64,000 nucleotides of DNA from NCBI GenBank assembly GCA_029531795.1, contig JAPEIS010000018.1:617055-681054 (forward strand). Reading direction: 5' to 3'. The notes beneath the pieces are model-generated. The model was not told the origin of the DNA. It saw only the letters and a program-made list of their open reading frames with translations, and ran no database searches. Source of the DNA: Sclerotinia nivalis (lineage: Eukaryota; Ascomycota; Leotiomycetes; Helotiales; Sclerotiniaceae). Shown here in pieces: positions 22,200 to 34,491 of the stretch; the first letter of the stretch is position 1; each line of letters begins with the position of its first letter. The translations under genes were made by a program, and so were the position numbers.

Positions 22200-25100
22200 T
22201 TTCTCGGGGTATAAACGGTAATAATCGATCAGGGTTTTTTCATTGCCTTTTAGATCTGATGCTGGTTGCCAGATTGGTGTGTAGTGTCTTCATTTGACTT
22301 GATAATGATAACCATCTTCATTATAATTATCAAATATACCTTCAAATATTTATTTCTGAATTGGTTCTTTTTTTTCGTCTTCTTTTTCGAGGATTCTATC
22401 TTTTATGGTTTTTGATTCCGATTTGTTAATTAAAGTTTGTCCTGGGAAATAAGGTTTTGGATATGCTAGTTTTAGCAACAAATGATGGAATACTAGGAAA
22501 ATTCGTATATTTTCTAATAATTCGATTAAACAAGTGTGCAAATAGATCTTTATTATTTTGTATAATCCGATTCATTTATTGTCGAGCTTTTTTGTTTTAC
22601 AAGATATCTTTATATTTTTCGTATTTATATATATTTTTTGTCCTTTTGTATATCGTGGCGAATCTGATTTGTTTCGATTTGTATATTCCTCGTAGATTAC
22701 AATAGATTGTTTCGCAAGTGCTTTGAATTGGTTCAGGATACATTCTATTCTATCAACTGTTTTGTTTCCTTTGAAGAATTTGTGTTTTTGAATTATTATT
22801 ATATCTAAAGGGTAGGATTTACTAGATTCTATATCCAATTGTAAATTAAAACCGTAATTCATAAAAAACAATGAATAGCCTGTTGTTTCAGAAACCAAAT
22901 TGTTTGAAGCAAATTCTATTAGCGATAACTACTCTATCCAATCATTCTAATAAAAGTTTATGAATATATGCAAATACTATTCTAGAATTGAATTGATTTG
23001 TTCCGTTTGGTTGTTTGTCTACAGATAAAACACTGAACTATGTTTAAGGGCTACTCCCAATCGTTCAAAAAGCTGTATCCAGAATCCCAATACGAATTGC
23101 ATTCCTCAATCTGAAATGATATTTTCCGGAAGACTATGTAATGTATAAATACGGTTGATGAAAGCATTAACCAATTCTTTTATTGTTAGAAATCTTGTAT
23201 CTATAAAATGCTTCATTTTTGTCAATCTACAAACAATTATTAATATATATTTGTATATTGAATTGTAGTGTTTACAATCTGGCAAAGGTATAATGTAATC
23301 GATTGAAATATCTGATTATGATTGGAAAGGAACAAATAACGGTTTCAGGAATCCTGAGGGGGATAACTTTAGGGATTTTGTTCGAATACAGAGTTTACAA
23401 GCTTGAATATAGGCATCTATTTCTTGATATATCTATAACCACCAATAGTTTCTGAAAACCAAATCAATAGTCTTCATGCAACCAAGGTAACCAGTGGGGC
23501 CTGATGAATGTGTTCTATATAAAATTTATATCTTCAATTCATTATCAAGCGGAATCCATAGTTTTTCATGATAGTAGATTTTATTATTGTAAATATAACA
23601 ATCCTGTATAACTATTTGTAAGATTTTTCTGAATTCTTTTAACTATTTGATTGTAAAAGGGTTTTCGATTATTGATATTAATTGTTTGATTATATCTGAT
23701 CTGTTGTATATTGTATCAATGAATTCATCGATAAACTTATCTTCAAATAGTATTATCCAATCTATTGTAACTAACAAAAGATTGTTTGTAAGTTCTTTGT
23801 ATAGATCTATATCGAATTTATCAATAGATAAAACAATACACTCCTGGTTTTTTAAATGTTCGTTATTGAAATCAAAGTTATCAGATCGATCCTTCTATCG
23901 GCGGTTCAAAGCATTTAACCGAATTGCTTTGATTTCTAATCGATAAACAATTCGGAAATTGTATTAAGATAGGAACTCTGATTATTGTATTTGATATTGA
24001 TTTAATGCTTTCGTCATTGTAAAGTATTCCAGATTCTTGTAATCGATTAGAATTTCGAATTCCTATTGAAATCCTTGTAATTCCGATTGTTATTCCTTTA
24101 TTGATTTAATAATAACTAATAGCTTTTTATTATAAATCTTATAATTACATTCAGCAACTAAATGTTTCGAAGAAAAGTATGCTATTGGTTGTAAAACGTT
24201 GTTGTTATTGTATTGAGAAAGTATTTCTTCTGAAATTCAATCCGAAGTATTTGTTTTCAATACAGTTTTCCTATTGTAGTTAAAATAGACAAGTACTAGA
24301 ACTATTGTAAATACTTTCTTTAGGTTTTCGAATGCTATTGTATGATCGTTCTTCCATTGCCAATTTATTCCTTTTCGCAAAAGATCATTTAAAGGATAAC
24401 AGATCTTTGAAAAGTCTTTTATAAATCAACGATAAAAATTTGCGAAATCGAGGAATCGTTGTAAATCTTTAACAGACACTAATTGTATTCAAAAGATAAT
24501 AGCTGATACTTTATCTTGATTCATTTTTATATTTTCGATTATAATCATAAAGTCTAAGTATTTCGTAGAAGTTGTTTCGAATTCGTATTTATTAATATCG
24601 ATTTGTAAACCAGTATCTTATAGTTTCTGGATTATATTGTAAATATATTCTCGATGTTAATTTTTATCTTTGAAGTATATGAAAATGTTATCAAGGTATA
24701 CAATACAGTATTTATCCAATTCGTCAAACAAAATATGATTAATGTAGTATTGGAATAACACTGATGCATTGCAAAAATCAAAAGGCATAATTAGTGATTC
24801 GAATAATCTAAATCGAATAATGAAAACAGTTTTCTATTCATCACCCTCTGCAATACAAAGTTTATTGAAAACAATAATAATATCTAATTTGATATAGATT
24901 TTTGTATTACAAAAAGCATCCAGAGTTTCTCGAACAATTGATAAAGGATATCAATTCTTAATAATAACATTATTCAAACCACGATAATCCTGACAGATAC
25001 AAACCCCTCCACTAGGTTTGACTGCTAAAAGTAATAAAGCTACACTTCGTAATCTTGATTCCCGAATAAAACCTTTGGCAAGATTATCATCGATCCATTT

Positions 25101-26470
25101 TCGAACTACCTCTAATTCGAAAAAGGACAAAAAACGATTTTTGAAATATAAAGATTCTTTTCCAGATATTAACTCTATCTTGTAATCCTATACCCAATAT
25201 AAAGGAAATGTATCTATATAACGAAATAAGAAAGCAAATAGCTTATCTTGAAGCCACAAAGAGAGCTTTTCCCTAATCTCGTTATCGCTAAATGGCGATT
25301 TGCCATTAAAGAATTTCTCAACATCCATCTTTATTATCTTCCAAAGGTATTCTGGTTGATAGCAATGGTAAACAAAATCGTAAAGCTTCGAAGATACTTT
25401 GGCTAATGTATCAACGATATTGCCTTTTCTATATAATATATCTTTGAAATCTTATTTCTGAAGAACTGGGACCATTGTTACTTTATATAAGCATTCTTAT
25501 CGAATAATCTCTTTTGCTCGATCTAATTCCTTCTATATAAGATACATAACCTTCACTTTATCCTATTGACAAAAAGATATAAAACTAATAATTTATAACC
25601 AACAAATATTATCTAAATCTGGTCTTATATTAGAAATAACCTTGATCTGCTTTTTTGGAATTAGAACTGATAACAATAATAAAGATTCATTCTTTGATAT
25701 TAACTTTGATCGACATTATCCAGCGATTTTTTGTATAGACTTATACTGAATAAAACATCGATTTAGTATTATTTATACTTGAAATGATACTCCCTTATTA
25801 CAAACTCTTGTACAATAATAATTTACACCGAATATCAAAATCTTATCGATTTGCAAATCGATTCCAGAATCTTCTATCGATTCATAACCTTCGTTTATAG
25901 AAATTGATTCATTATAATCTTACTCCGATGACTTTTTTAAGACCATCTTAAAATTTTAAATATATATTTCGTTAAATATATAAAGAAAAGGAAATCAAAG
26001 ACTTTATCAATAGATAATTTTATAGATATATTACTTTTACATATTTAGTCTATATACATTAACAAAAGGATTATTAGTACTTGTATTGGATCGAATATAC
26101 CATAAAGACAACAATGAATCATATAATATTGAAAATTAAAAGAGAAAATCATATCCCGCCAATTTATATATAGATTATAGCATTATAACCATAATAATCC
26201 GAAAATAACTAGAATTTCTTTGGAAAGTTTTATAACGAAGAATAACCATATTTCTTTATATTATCCTATCGCTATATCCATTACAAAATAATCAGTAATG
26301 ATATCTACAGTATTTCCATTTGCCAAATAGAGTTCGCAACAATATAATAAAAATCGAATTAAAATATTATTTCGATCAACAAAAGAACAATCAGCGAATG
26401 CCTTTCCTGAATATCCACTATCAATCAAATTGATCATATTGAAAGGAAAAAAATACATTAAGAACATAAT
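22200..26470 (-). pseudogene. Gypsy-G pol remnant
   Basis: Reading leftward, the protease appears near 26390-26467 (LIDSGYSGKAFAD, with an intact DSG). RT remnants follow at about 25300-24600, with YLDN in place of YLDD near 24700. RNase H lies around 24300-24000. The integrase lies at about 23250-22920, with LTKMKHF and NNQTERINSILE visible. The C-terminal integrase module is at 22900-22570, and a chromodomain near 22340-22200 includes HYTPIWQPASDL. Stops at Trp and Gln positions are very frequent. Confidence 0.8.
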
Positions 26471-26989
26471 ATTTTGAACAAATAGAGATTTGCTATCTAT
26501 AGAATTGAGCTGTAAAAGTTCTTTGCTAATTATTGTTTATCATATCTATTCTATATCCCTTGATAACCCCCACAAACGACTTATCGTAAAGGTTAAACTT
26601 TTCCCAAATACTCTTGAATAGATATAGATAACAATAATACTATATTACAAGAAGATATATTTGATACGCTTTCTGATAATACCAATATTTCTTCTTCAAC
26701 AAACCTGGTGAATATATTAAGGTTTTGTTATTGATAATTATTATAACCTTGATAATTACCTTATTGGAAACTTCTACAATCAATTAGATTAAAGAAACAA
26801 TATTGTTAAGCTTGAAACTGTATTTGATATTCATCTCGTTGGTAATCACCTCAATTGATTGAACTGCTCGAACAGTATTGTTGATTTTGATATAATTGAT
26901 GATTACTTCTCAAATAACTACTTCCACAGGAAATGCTTTTGTATCCACTTGCATTTCTTATAGCATCGACTTATTTCTTTACTTCACAA

Positions 26990-28400
26990 TCTACAATTCG
27001 ATACCCAGATTGTTTACAAAAATAATATAGATCATGAAAGTATTCATACTTTCTTTGTATTTGTTTTAGAGTTCTGATTGCATCGAGATCCATAGAATCG
27101 CTTTGAATATGAAGTGCTGACAATGCTTATCATTGAATATAAATTGAATTAAATCTCGAGAAATTTGTATTGTAATATTCGTTATCCCAACAATTTTGAC
27201 TCCATACTTGAAACTTCTTTCTCCATTCTTCAATATTAGTGAGTTTGTAAGAATTTAAATCGCCTTTTATCAATGCCATCAATTCGTCAATAACTTTTTG
27301 TTTCATTGCAAGGACTATTTCTCAAAGAGTCTTTCCACTAAGTACACCCAAATATTCCAATTGTGAATAAAAAAAGGGAAATAGGGTTTTGTTATTCATT
27401 TTGAGTTTGTCGAATTTGATTACTATCTCATATTCAACATCAGTTGAAATATAAAGACTATTGAATTTCTTTAGGAATGCATTTACAATAGTAAATTCCG
27501 ATATATCATTTATGATTCCTTCAATATCCTTTCGTCTTTCTTATCGAACTGTTCCTTCCAAAAACGAAATCATATATAACAATTTCTTTTATTCTGTATC
27601 GAAAATTGTAGGATCGCTTTTCTAATAAATGTATAAACCCATTTTCCAATTTTCGTATTCGCTTTATTGAATCAAAAGATCTATTTTTTTACCTTTGAAT
27701 AATTCAGGATTCTTCGTAATTTGTCGTAATCGATAGATTGATATAATAGGGTTTACACCGATAGATGATTAATCAAATTGTTTCCAAAAAACAAAATTCT
27801 GAATTATTAATCTTGTATTAGCTGTATTACTTAATTGCAGATCTCCTTGTAGTACATATATTTCTTATCGATATTGTTCTACTTGAACTAGCATCTGTTT
27901 TATAAAACTGAACAAATATTGTATATATACAACAACTTCAGGATTCTATATATTAATAAATATATCAAAAACAAAAATTGGATCTTTAAGATCTCCATTT
28001 CCAACACTGGAGAACTTATATACAAACTATTGATAATTAAAAAAAACAGATTTAATATATTCTCGAAGTTTAGATATTGTCTTTGATCGGATTGAGAATA
28101 TCGATGGTTCTAATGGAATTGATTAAATGGTATCCGATATAATGATAGATTATTTAAGATAATTTTAAAAAATGAGGTATAATTATAGAATCTTTGATTT
28201 CGAGTATATAACAATATAGTACTGATTAAATCGAAGTTTAGATCTGAATCTGAATCTGGATCTGAGTTTGGGTTTGAATCTGAATCTGGGTTGGAATCGA
28301 ATTGAAGTGTTGTTTATTGTTTATCGATATATTGATAATCGAAGTTTCCGAGTATTTCGTGAAATTGATTATTTGGCAAAACTGAACTGTCTTTCCCATT
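26990..28400 (-). pseudogene. Gypsy-G gag remnant
   Basis: The region between the 5' LTR and the protease reads as a decayed gag on the minus strand. A zinc-knuckle remnant near 26985-27030 (CKQSGYRIVDC) retains three of the expected ligands. No open frame longer than a few dozen codons survives. Assignment rests on position and the knuckle. Confidence 0.6.
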
Positions 28401-28434
28401 AAACAGCAGAGTTTTTATGAAAAATAGAATATAC

Positions 28435-28840
28435 TATCACAATAATGATAGAGTGCTTTAAAATATAATGATATTCTACAAAAAAGTGTGACGATGGTCT
28501 TAATTCAAGGCATGATAGAATGAATCAATTAATCTATACTAGAGAATAACAAACTACCGTACCAAATACAATAGAGTTGAGCCTTTTATGGTCCCCTCGG
28601 AGGGGACCAAAGCCCTAAGCGAATACAGGATGAAATAAATGAAATAATAACCTGAGGCATTTTGGTCCCTTCGGAGGGGACCAAAAGCCGAAAGAATGGC
28701 CTAAGGCATTTATGGCATAATAGAATAACAGGATCATCACAAAAAGGAAGAAAATGCTAGGAAGAGCATCGACTATATGGGGGATAGGTGCTTTAGGCAG
28801 CCATGCAGACTAGCTAGGAACGGGTTACGAACCCGTGACA
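28435..28840 (-). repeat. 5' LTR of gypsy-G, split by insertion H
   Basis: The LTR is present as 28435-28486 and 28747-28840, together 146 bp, ending in ACCCGTGACA at 28840. Removing H (255 bp) and one 5-bp duplication restores exact collinearity with the 3' LTR. Confidence 0.88.
28487..28741. mobile_element. Insertion H: 255-bp solo-LTR-like element with palindromic repeats
   Basis: Ends are TGTGACGATGG and the near-inverted GGATCATCACA, flanked by the duplication AAAAG (28482-28486 and 28742-28746). Inside are two copies of a palindrome: arms TGGTCCCCTC and GAGGGGACCA around a single base at 28589-28609, and a related TTTGGTCCC...GGGACCAAA at 28661-28685. The motif AGGCATTT also recurs near 28656 and 28704. 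There is no coding capacity. It could be a small solo LTR or a short non-autonomous element. The 5-bp duplication and TG...CA ends favour an LTR. Confidence 0.75.
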
Positions 28841-29770
28841 AATATAAAGGAAATAAATTGATAAAGAAATGAATTGATAAGAATCAATCGTTTACTAAGG
28901 GTATCTTCCTTTTGTTCTGTAGATTTTTGTTTTGTAGAATTTCCCTTTGTAACTACTTTCTATTCCCTTATTATTTTGGTAACTGAAGTATAACTTTCTT
29001 TGTTTATTATTGAAGGATTTATTAAAAGAGTAATTGAATGATTAAAAAGATTGGAAAGATAATTAACCTATTTTTCAATTCTTTTGATTGTGTTTTCGAA
29101 ATGGAAGATCTGTAAAGTGATAATATTTGAAGTTTTAATAAATTTCCCTTTTTCAAGATATTCGCAGAATATTTCGATTAGATTTAGAATCTTTGATTGT
29201 TCTTCGATATCCTTTTTCATAAAGACAATTAGAATAAAAAGGTCTTTTGCTTTTTGAATAGCTTCTTTTAATTTTGTAAAATTAGGTTTTGAATAATTGA
29301 ATTGTTTTCTTCGTTTATTATTGAATTAAAGTGTAGAAGAGATAGTAGATAATTTAAAAGAATCATCAAAGCTAAAAATATTGTATTAAGCTTGGGAGTT
29401 GAAGGATTGAAAAGGGATTGAACTAGAAAAGATAAATGGGGGATTGTTGAAGCTTTTTTTATAAAGGAATAATGCAACCTTCTTTTAAATTGGAATATCT
29501 AAGATGATTCTTGAAAAGCTGGATGGGATAGTATCGATTATAATGATCTCTTCGTTTATAATGGGAGAGTTTTTACGCGAATTTTCGTGTAAGTTTTATG
29601 TTTTGAATGGCGACAATAGTATTACAACAATTATTAGACCGATTCACTTGGGAACAATTGGAATGGATTTTGGGAGTATTTCTTTATTAAATAAAGGGAA
29701 GAACTGGTCGTATTTCGAAGAAATTTTGTTCTTCGAAATTTGTTGTGTGTGTCCATCTCCTGCTCATTCA
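28841..29770 (-). mobile_element. LINE-B segment 1: 5' UTR and first part of ORF1
   Basis: The minus strand from about 29300 to 28841 holds a long ORF1-like stretch with only one evident stop (KLKEAIQKAKDLFIL, then KKDIEEQSKILNLIEIF). It joins segment 2 in frame once gypsy-G is removed. The right edge is estimated: the distance from the SDH motif back to the 5' end in LINE-E2 is about 2.3 kb, which places the end of LINE-B near 29770. A weak resemblance to the E2 5' UTR (TTCGAAGAA...TTTCTTCGAAA near 29715-29740) agrees. Beyond this the sequence changes to ordinary composition. Confidence 0.72.
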
Positions 29771-31926
29771 GCTGACGGGTGTATAAACGAGTGTTTCGAA
29801 GTATGTGGGACGTCATTTTCTTACTCGAAAGATTTAAGATTCGTATGGATTTGGGAGCTAGGTACTAAAATCAACATCTAATCAATCTAAGTTTTGTCAA
29901 CAGGGTGTAGAGCAGTGAGAAGAGGAGACATACCGATGTGCGAAACAACGCGTTCTTCTACAGTATTTTGTTAAGGTTGAGTAGTCATCTGCTTTCTTCG
30001 GCCTTTAAAATACCAGGGGATCGACTTTGACTCGCCACAACAAAATAAAATCTGAGTGCTTTGAAGATGTTCAGTACTGGCACGAATTTGCAAACCCTCG
30101 AAGTTTTGTATCGAGCTCAAGGTATTCTTGTCCTGCTGTTAAACTGGGGAGGTTTGGTTTAAGAAGCTGCATCGCTCATGGTTATATCTTGCCTTATCAT
30201 ATAAGAAAAGCTAGTCAACCCTCTTATTACCGACCTGCAGGCTGTAGGATGCATCCATAAAGTTGAGCCGAGCAAATTTGAAGCCATATGATATATGATA
30301 GGTTAATTTTTGGGATGCCCGTAACGTCAGTTGTACTCCGTCGGCGCTTAGAACTTTGATCGTGGTAACACAAATATATATGGAACACTAAAAGAGATTT
30401 TAGTAAGGACTAGACTCATCAATTGCATATGGCTGATTTTACCGCCTGGAAATAGTCCAGGTGCGAGAAGGTTGTGATCATATGCATGAGGATTGAGGAA
30501 TCAAGTCGGACAGCCCGTAATTTGGTGCAACTAACTGGCTACTCCTCGCATTCGTAGACTAGTAAAGCGCTTATCGATGCCTATCCTGCGTTCAGAATCC
30601 GACAGCTCGGTTTTGGGGCCTGATTCCTCCAGTGGTTGTGAATTGGAAACCAGGGTTGGACAAATAGGCCAACGATACGAGTAGCCATTGGATGAGACAA
30701 AAAGTGAAGAAGGCGGTAGCTGATAGAGCTAGGTGGAACGGCTAGGATACGAATCATAAGATAAGGCGCCTGATTTGTTGTTTCTTCGATGAGAGATGCC
30801 CAAAAGAGTACCAGGTGCGAAGGAGACCCGACACTCTGGAAGCGAGACGTCCATCCATAGCCCACAAAACCAATGAGAACTCTAGTAATTCGTAAGAGTA
30901 AATGGCACGGATAAACCGGGCATTGAGCAATCCTTAGTAGAGACATGGGATACAAGTACTAGCTATTTTTGTGTAGAGCATGGCGACGATGGGCAATCTA
31001 AGATTGACGGGGTAAGTTTATGGGGCAATAATGTACCATGTAAATACAGTGTAGCCATTTTGGCGATTTAGCATCATTGTCTGCAAGACGGTTAATCATT
31101 GTAAGAATTGTGGATTCTTCACCTGGAGTCAAATTTTCTAGAAAAAGTACGCCTTGGGGCATGGAACACCGAAGAAAGCCCCTATCCAGGGCAATAAGTT
31201 GTATATTCTTGGGACAAATGGTCGATTAAAATCTATCGAACAATGCCAAGATATAGTACTCTCATCGCTGGCTTTTCTATGATATGAACAATCGTCCCCC
31301 CCCCGGTTAAGCGAGGATGCATTAGAATCTTAGGCAAGTGTCATTCCGGAATCATACCTAGAGATTCTAGCGACCCATCTAAAACCGAGGTGCAAGAGGG
31401 GCAACTGCATGTTTGGAGCTGGGTCAAGAACGATGAAGTTTGTTACCATTAATGCCACTGAAAGATTTGGTGATGGTAATCTTTATGTACCCGAGATAGC
31501 CATGTAAGTTTGTCGGAGAAAAAAGTGGCGAAGAAAAGTAAGTGCAAAATGAACAGCAGATTTTTGCATGTTTTTAGGGGAAGGGAATGAAATGGCCATG
31601 GTATATTTGATGAACGAAGATTGAGCTAGCAGATGCGGAGCCTTGCGAGTAAGGTTCGAAGAAGTCGATGCACTTTTGAAAGAAGTTGGATATGCTTCGA
31701 ATGAAGATGTATTGATGAATGCCTATTTTCCCCCCATCAAATTCAAATCCCTAACGCTCGTTGTTCTACGAACAACCGCCCCTTTTTGTGACGACCCACA
31801 CTCCAGACTCCACGCTCAAACTCCGATAAAACCACAATTGCCCCATGTTCATACAAATCCCCAAGTTCACATTAACTTCAAGATTATTCTCCCCGTACCA
31901 GCCATGTCACTGCCGCATTGATTGCC
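29771..31926. other. Intergenic, no supported gene
   Basis: Base composition returns to normal here. Short open frames occur on both strands (for example 30581-30955 minus and 31643-31921 plus). They show no recognisable domain, no convincing splice pattern and overlap one another. A run of C lies near 31296. The right end is likely the 3' UTR of the Bos1 gene. Confidence 0.5.
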
Positions 31927-32727
31927 TCATCTCAGGAAATGTAAGACAGCCCAACAGAAAGCAAAAAATATAACTACCCCAATTCCAAATATCCACTTAT
32001 CCTGCTTCGCACGTCTCTCAATCATTCGGATGGTATCGCCCGACACACCCAAGGTATTGGCCACACTATACAGTCTCTTTTGCGTCCCTTTCAACATTTC
32101 TCGCTGTTGTCCCAAATCACCTAAAACTGCTTGCCCACGAGCTAGGTATTCGTCCAACGCACTATGGGTATTCTGGAAGAAAGATTGTTCTCTCAAAGCA
32201 TGTGTTTCCCTCGTATAATCTCCACTATTCATAGAAAGTTGACTACCACTTCCAACTGGCCCACCTTCTCTTCTCCATGGACTATCCCGAGCAGCTGTTG
32301 CGCTTGTTGTATTTGCATAAGGATTTTCGGGTGTAGAGGTATGATGTGGTCTTCTTCCAAGTAGTTCGCCCCTATCTATCTGAGTTTGATTGTGTTCATT
32401 TTGCGACTTCAAAGTTGCAAACTGAGAACGATAATCTTGTAGTTCGGAACGGAATGTTGTTAGTCGTTCATAGGCCTTCTCTTTTTTGGAAGGATTTAAT
32501 TCGGCAGATTGAAGGGAAGCGTAAGAATCAAGGGTTCGGGAGAAAGAGGTAAGAGACGAGGATATTTGACCAAGGAGAGATGGAGTGAGAGGTTGCGATT
32601 CAGGTGGAGAAAGAGAGGAGAGATCTCGACGGAGGGAGGTAGATTGTTTGAGTGCGGTATTGAAAAGAGTGTTCTATCAAGGTTAGGTTGAGTTTCTAAG
32701 AGTATAGATTTGAGGAGTACAAACCAT
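31927..32727 (-). CDS. bos1: Bos1-type Golgi Qb-SNARE (membrin family)
   Basis: The product is a 249-residue SNARE for ER-to-Golgi vesicle fusion. Exon 1 is only the start codon (32725-32727). A 51-bp intron (32674-32724) follows, with a GTTTG donor, branch site CTAAC and TAG acceptor. Exon 2 (31927-32673) is uninterrupted and begins NTLFNTALKQSTSLRRDLSS, the conserved start of fungal Bos1. The SNARE helix (about residues 160-225) includes YLARGQAVLGDLGQQREML with a zero-layer Gln and TQKRLYSVANTLGVSGDTI. A single tail anchor (WIFGIGVVIFFAFCWAVLHF) ends the protein. Length fits yeast Bos1 (244). No damage is seen. An essential trafficking gene about 31 kb from a telomere, between two repeat blocks, is unexpected. 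Confidence 0.93.
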
Positions 32728-34491
32728 GGTGAAGTCTTGGTATTTAAGAAAAGGGGAACAGTTGTAGGCTAATTGATTGCAAGAAGCTCCTTTCTGAATT
32801 ACATTGAACAGTGAGGTAGGTAGGTAGGTAGGTATTATTTTGTTGATTTATTAATATGTAGCCTTGTTTGAAAGCTAAACGTGGCTACTCGAATTCCTCC
32901 TCAGTGTGTGGCGTTGTAATGATACATGGTACATTTGAGATGTGGCTAATGATATGAGGCTGAAGACAAGGCTGAACATTGAATGAAAGGATTTGACAAG
33001 CAGACAGATTTAATCCAGGACCGAGCGTACTAGGTAGGTAGGTGGACAATTATCACATGGAAAAGATATTGATAAAAATTTTATGAGTATATCGTAGATC
33101 TTATTAGCTTTACTGGCTCCAATAATATTCAAGAGAAGTTACCGAAGCTCAAGGTGGTGGTGGTTATTTTAACATTTTGACTAAAATACCCCTCATTCAT
33201 TCATCCATTCATTCAGATGAGAGTCCTGACTTGGTAAAATAAGAGGTTATTCCGTATGAGACATGCATATCCTTTCCTGTCAACACGGAGTTATACAGCT
33301 GGCGATGACCCTAATATGTTATACAGCACAAACTGTGCATTCAATACGAAAAGACCCAATATACGCGATATGCCGACTCGAATAAAATCATCAAACCAGC
33401 AAACCAGCAAACCTCGGTCCCCACAATCCGCATGTCATTCTCAAGGCCTTTGTTGTATTCCCAATTCTCAGTTCTAATCAAATTCATTGGTTCAAATCGT
33501 TCCAAATCAGATCAATTGTATGCATCAATTCCCACATTTGATTGATTTTTACCTCATCTCACCTATCACCTATTGCCCATCCATATTAGTTACGAACGAC
33601 AAGACAAATAGAGTACAACGGGAAGGAAAGACTTGGTAGATATTTATTTTTAACGAATTGAGGAAAATGGAAATCCATTGTTTATACATTTCTACCTTCA
33701 ATTATCACATTTCCACTTGCCTCACAAGTTGATACCTACCTACACCTACCTACCTCTACCTACCTACATCTCTACCTTCCTATTGCCCTTTTATCTAAAT
33801 CTCTCCCTCCTTTCCTTCTCTATAAACTCTACCTTAGATAAGAGTTTAAATCTCAAAATTTTTGTACGTATGCGCTTTCCTTGACTTCAAGAGAAAGAGA
33901 GAGACCTTTGGTCCTATTGCCTTATCGTCCCCTACTGCACAACGCCTTATCCCTCTTCCCTCTACCACTTTTTCCCCCTAGATATAGTATTAATTGCAGA
34001 GCCATTCTTACAGCCTTATATCTTTTTTTCTTTTTGATTTTATCAGAGGAAATAGGAATACCACCCCACCACCTTTACTGTCGCCTAACTACACATCGTC
34101 ATTTCCCCCTCTTATCTTGGGATAGAGGTGCAGACGACGTAGGACAAACTTTCCAGCAACACAAATCGCAAACATCGGAAGACCTGTCACATCCTCTCAC
34201 ATCCTCACACAACACGAGTGAATATACTCAGCCTTTGCACAACACGAAAATCTCTATTTGGTGGTCCGTTATTGAAACCTGATATTGGACAACGAAGTTA
34301 TTTCCACTTTGAACAGTTTAAGCCAAGAAGTGTTACTTGAGTGCGCGGGATTCGAAACTTGCAATACGGTTTGCCGCAAATTGGCCGTTTTGCCGCAAAT
34401 TGTATACACAGTCTTTTTCTTTTTGTGGGATAAACATATGATGTGCTAACTTCTCCAAATTAGAGCCTCTTCCTCAATTTTCGAAATCAGG
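32728..34491. other. Intergenic between divergent Bos1 and 34492 genes, with TACC/GGTA simple repeats
   Basis: This holds the Bos1 promoter and the leader of the next gene. Short tetranucleotide runs occur: GGTAGGTAGGTAGGTA at about 32817-32833, AGGTAGGTAGGT near 33031-33042, and TACC-rich runs at 33733-33780. A 14-bp motif TTTGCCGCAAATTG occurs twice, near 34370 and 34391. A plausible 5' UTR intron acceptor with branch site (GCTAAC...AAATTAG) ends near 34464. No coding gene is supported. Confidence 0.5.

Larger units (their letters stand above)
21775..28840 (-). mobile_element. Gypsy-G: second gypsy chromodomain family, minus strand, heavily decayed
   Basis: LTRs of 146 bp lie at 21775-21920 and 28435-28840; the latter is enlarged by insertion H. 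The 5-bp duplication AATAT is present at 21770-21774 and 28841-28845. The internal region is AT-rich and full of stops, but the minus strand still reads gag, protease, RT, RNase H, integrase and chromodomain. Its LTRs and proteins are clearly distinct from gypsy-A and gypsy-C. A solo LTR of the same family lies at 40868-41028. It interrupts ORF1 of LINE-B. Confidence 0.9.

Noticed and set aside
30581..30955. 124-codon minus-strand frame in the intergenic region
   Set aside because: No recognisable family or splice pattern; it overlaps other random frames.
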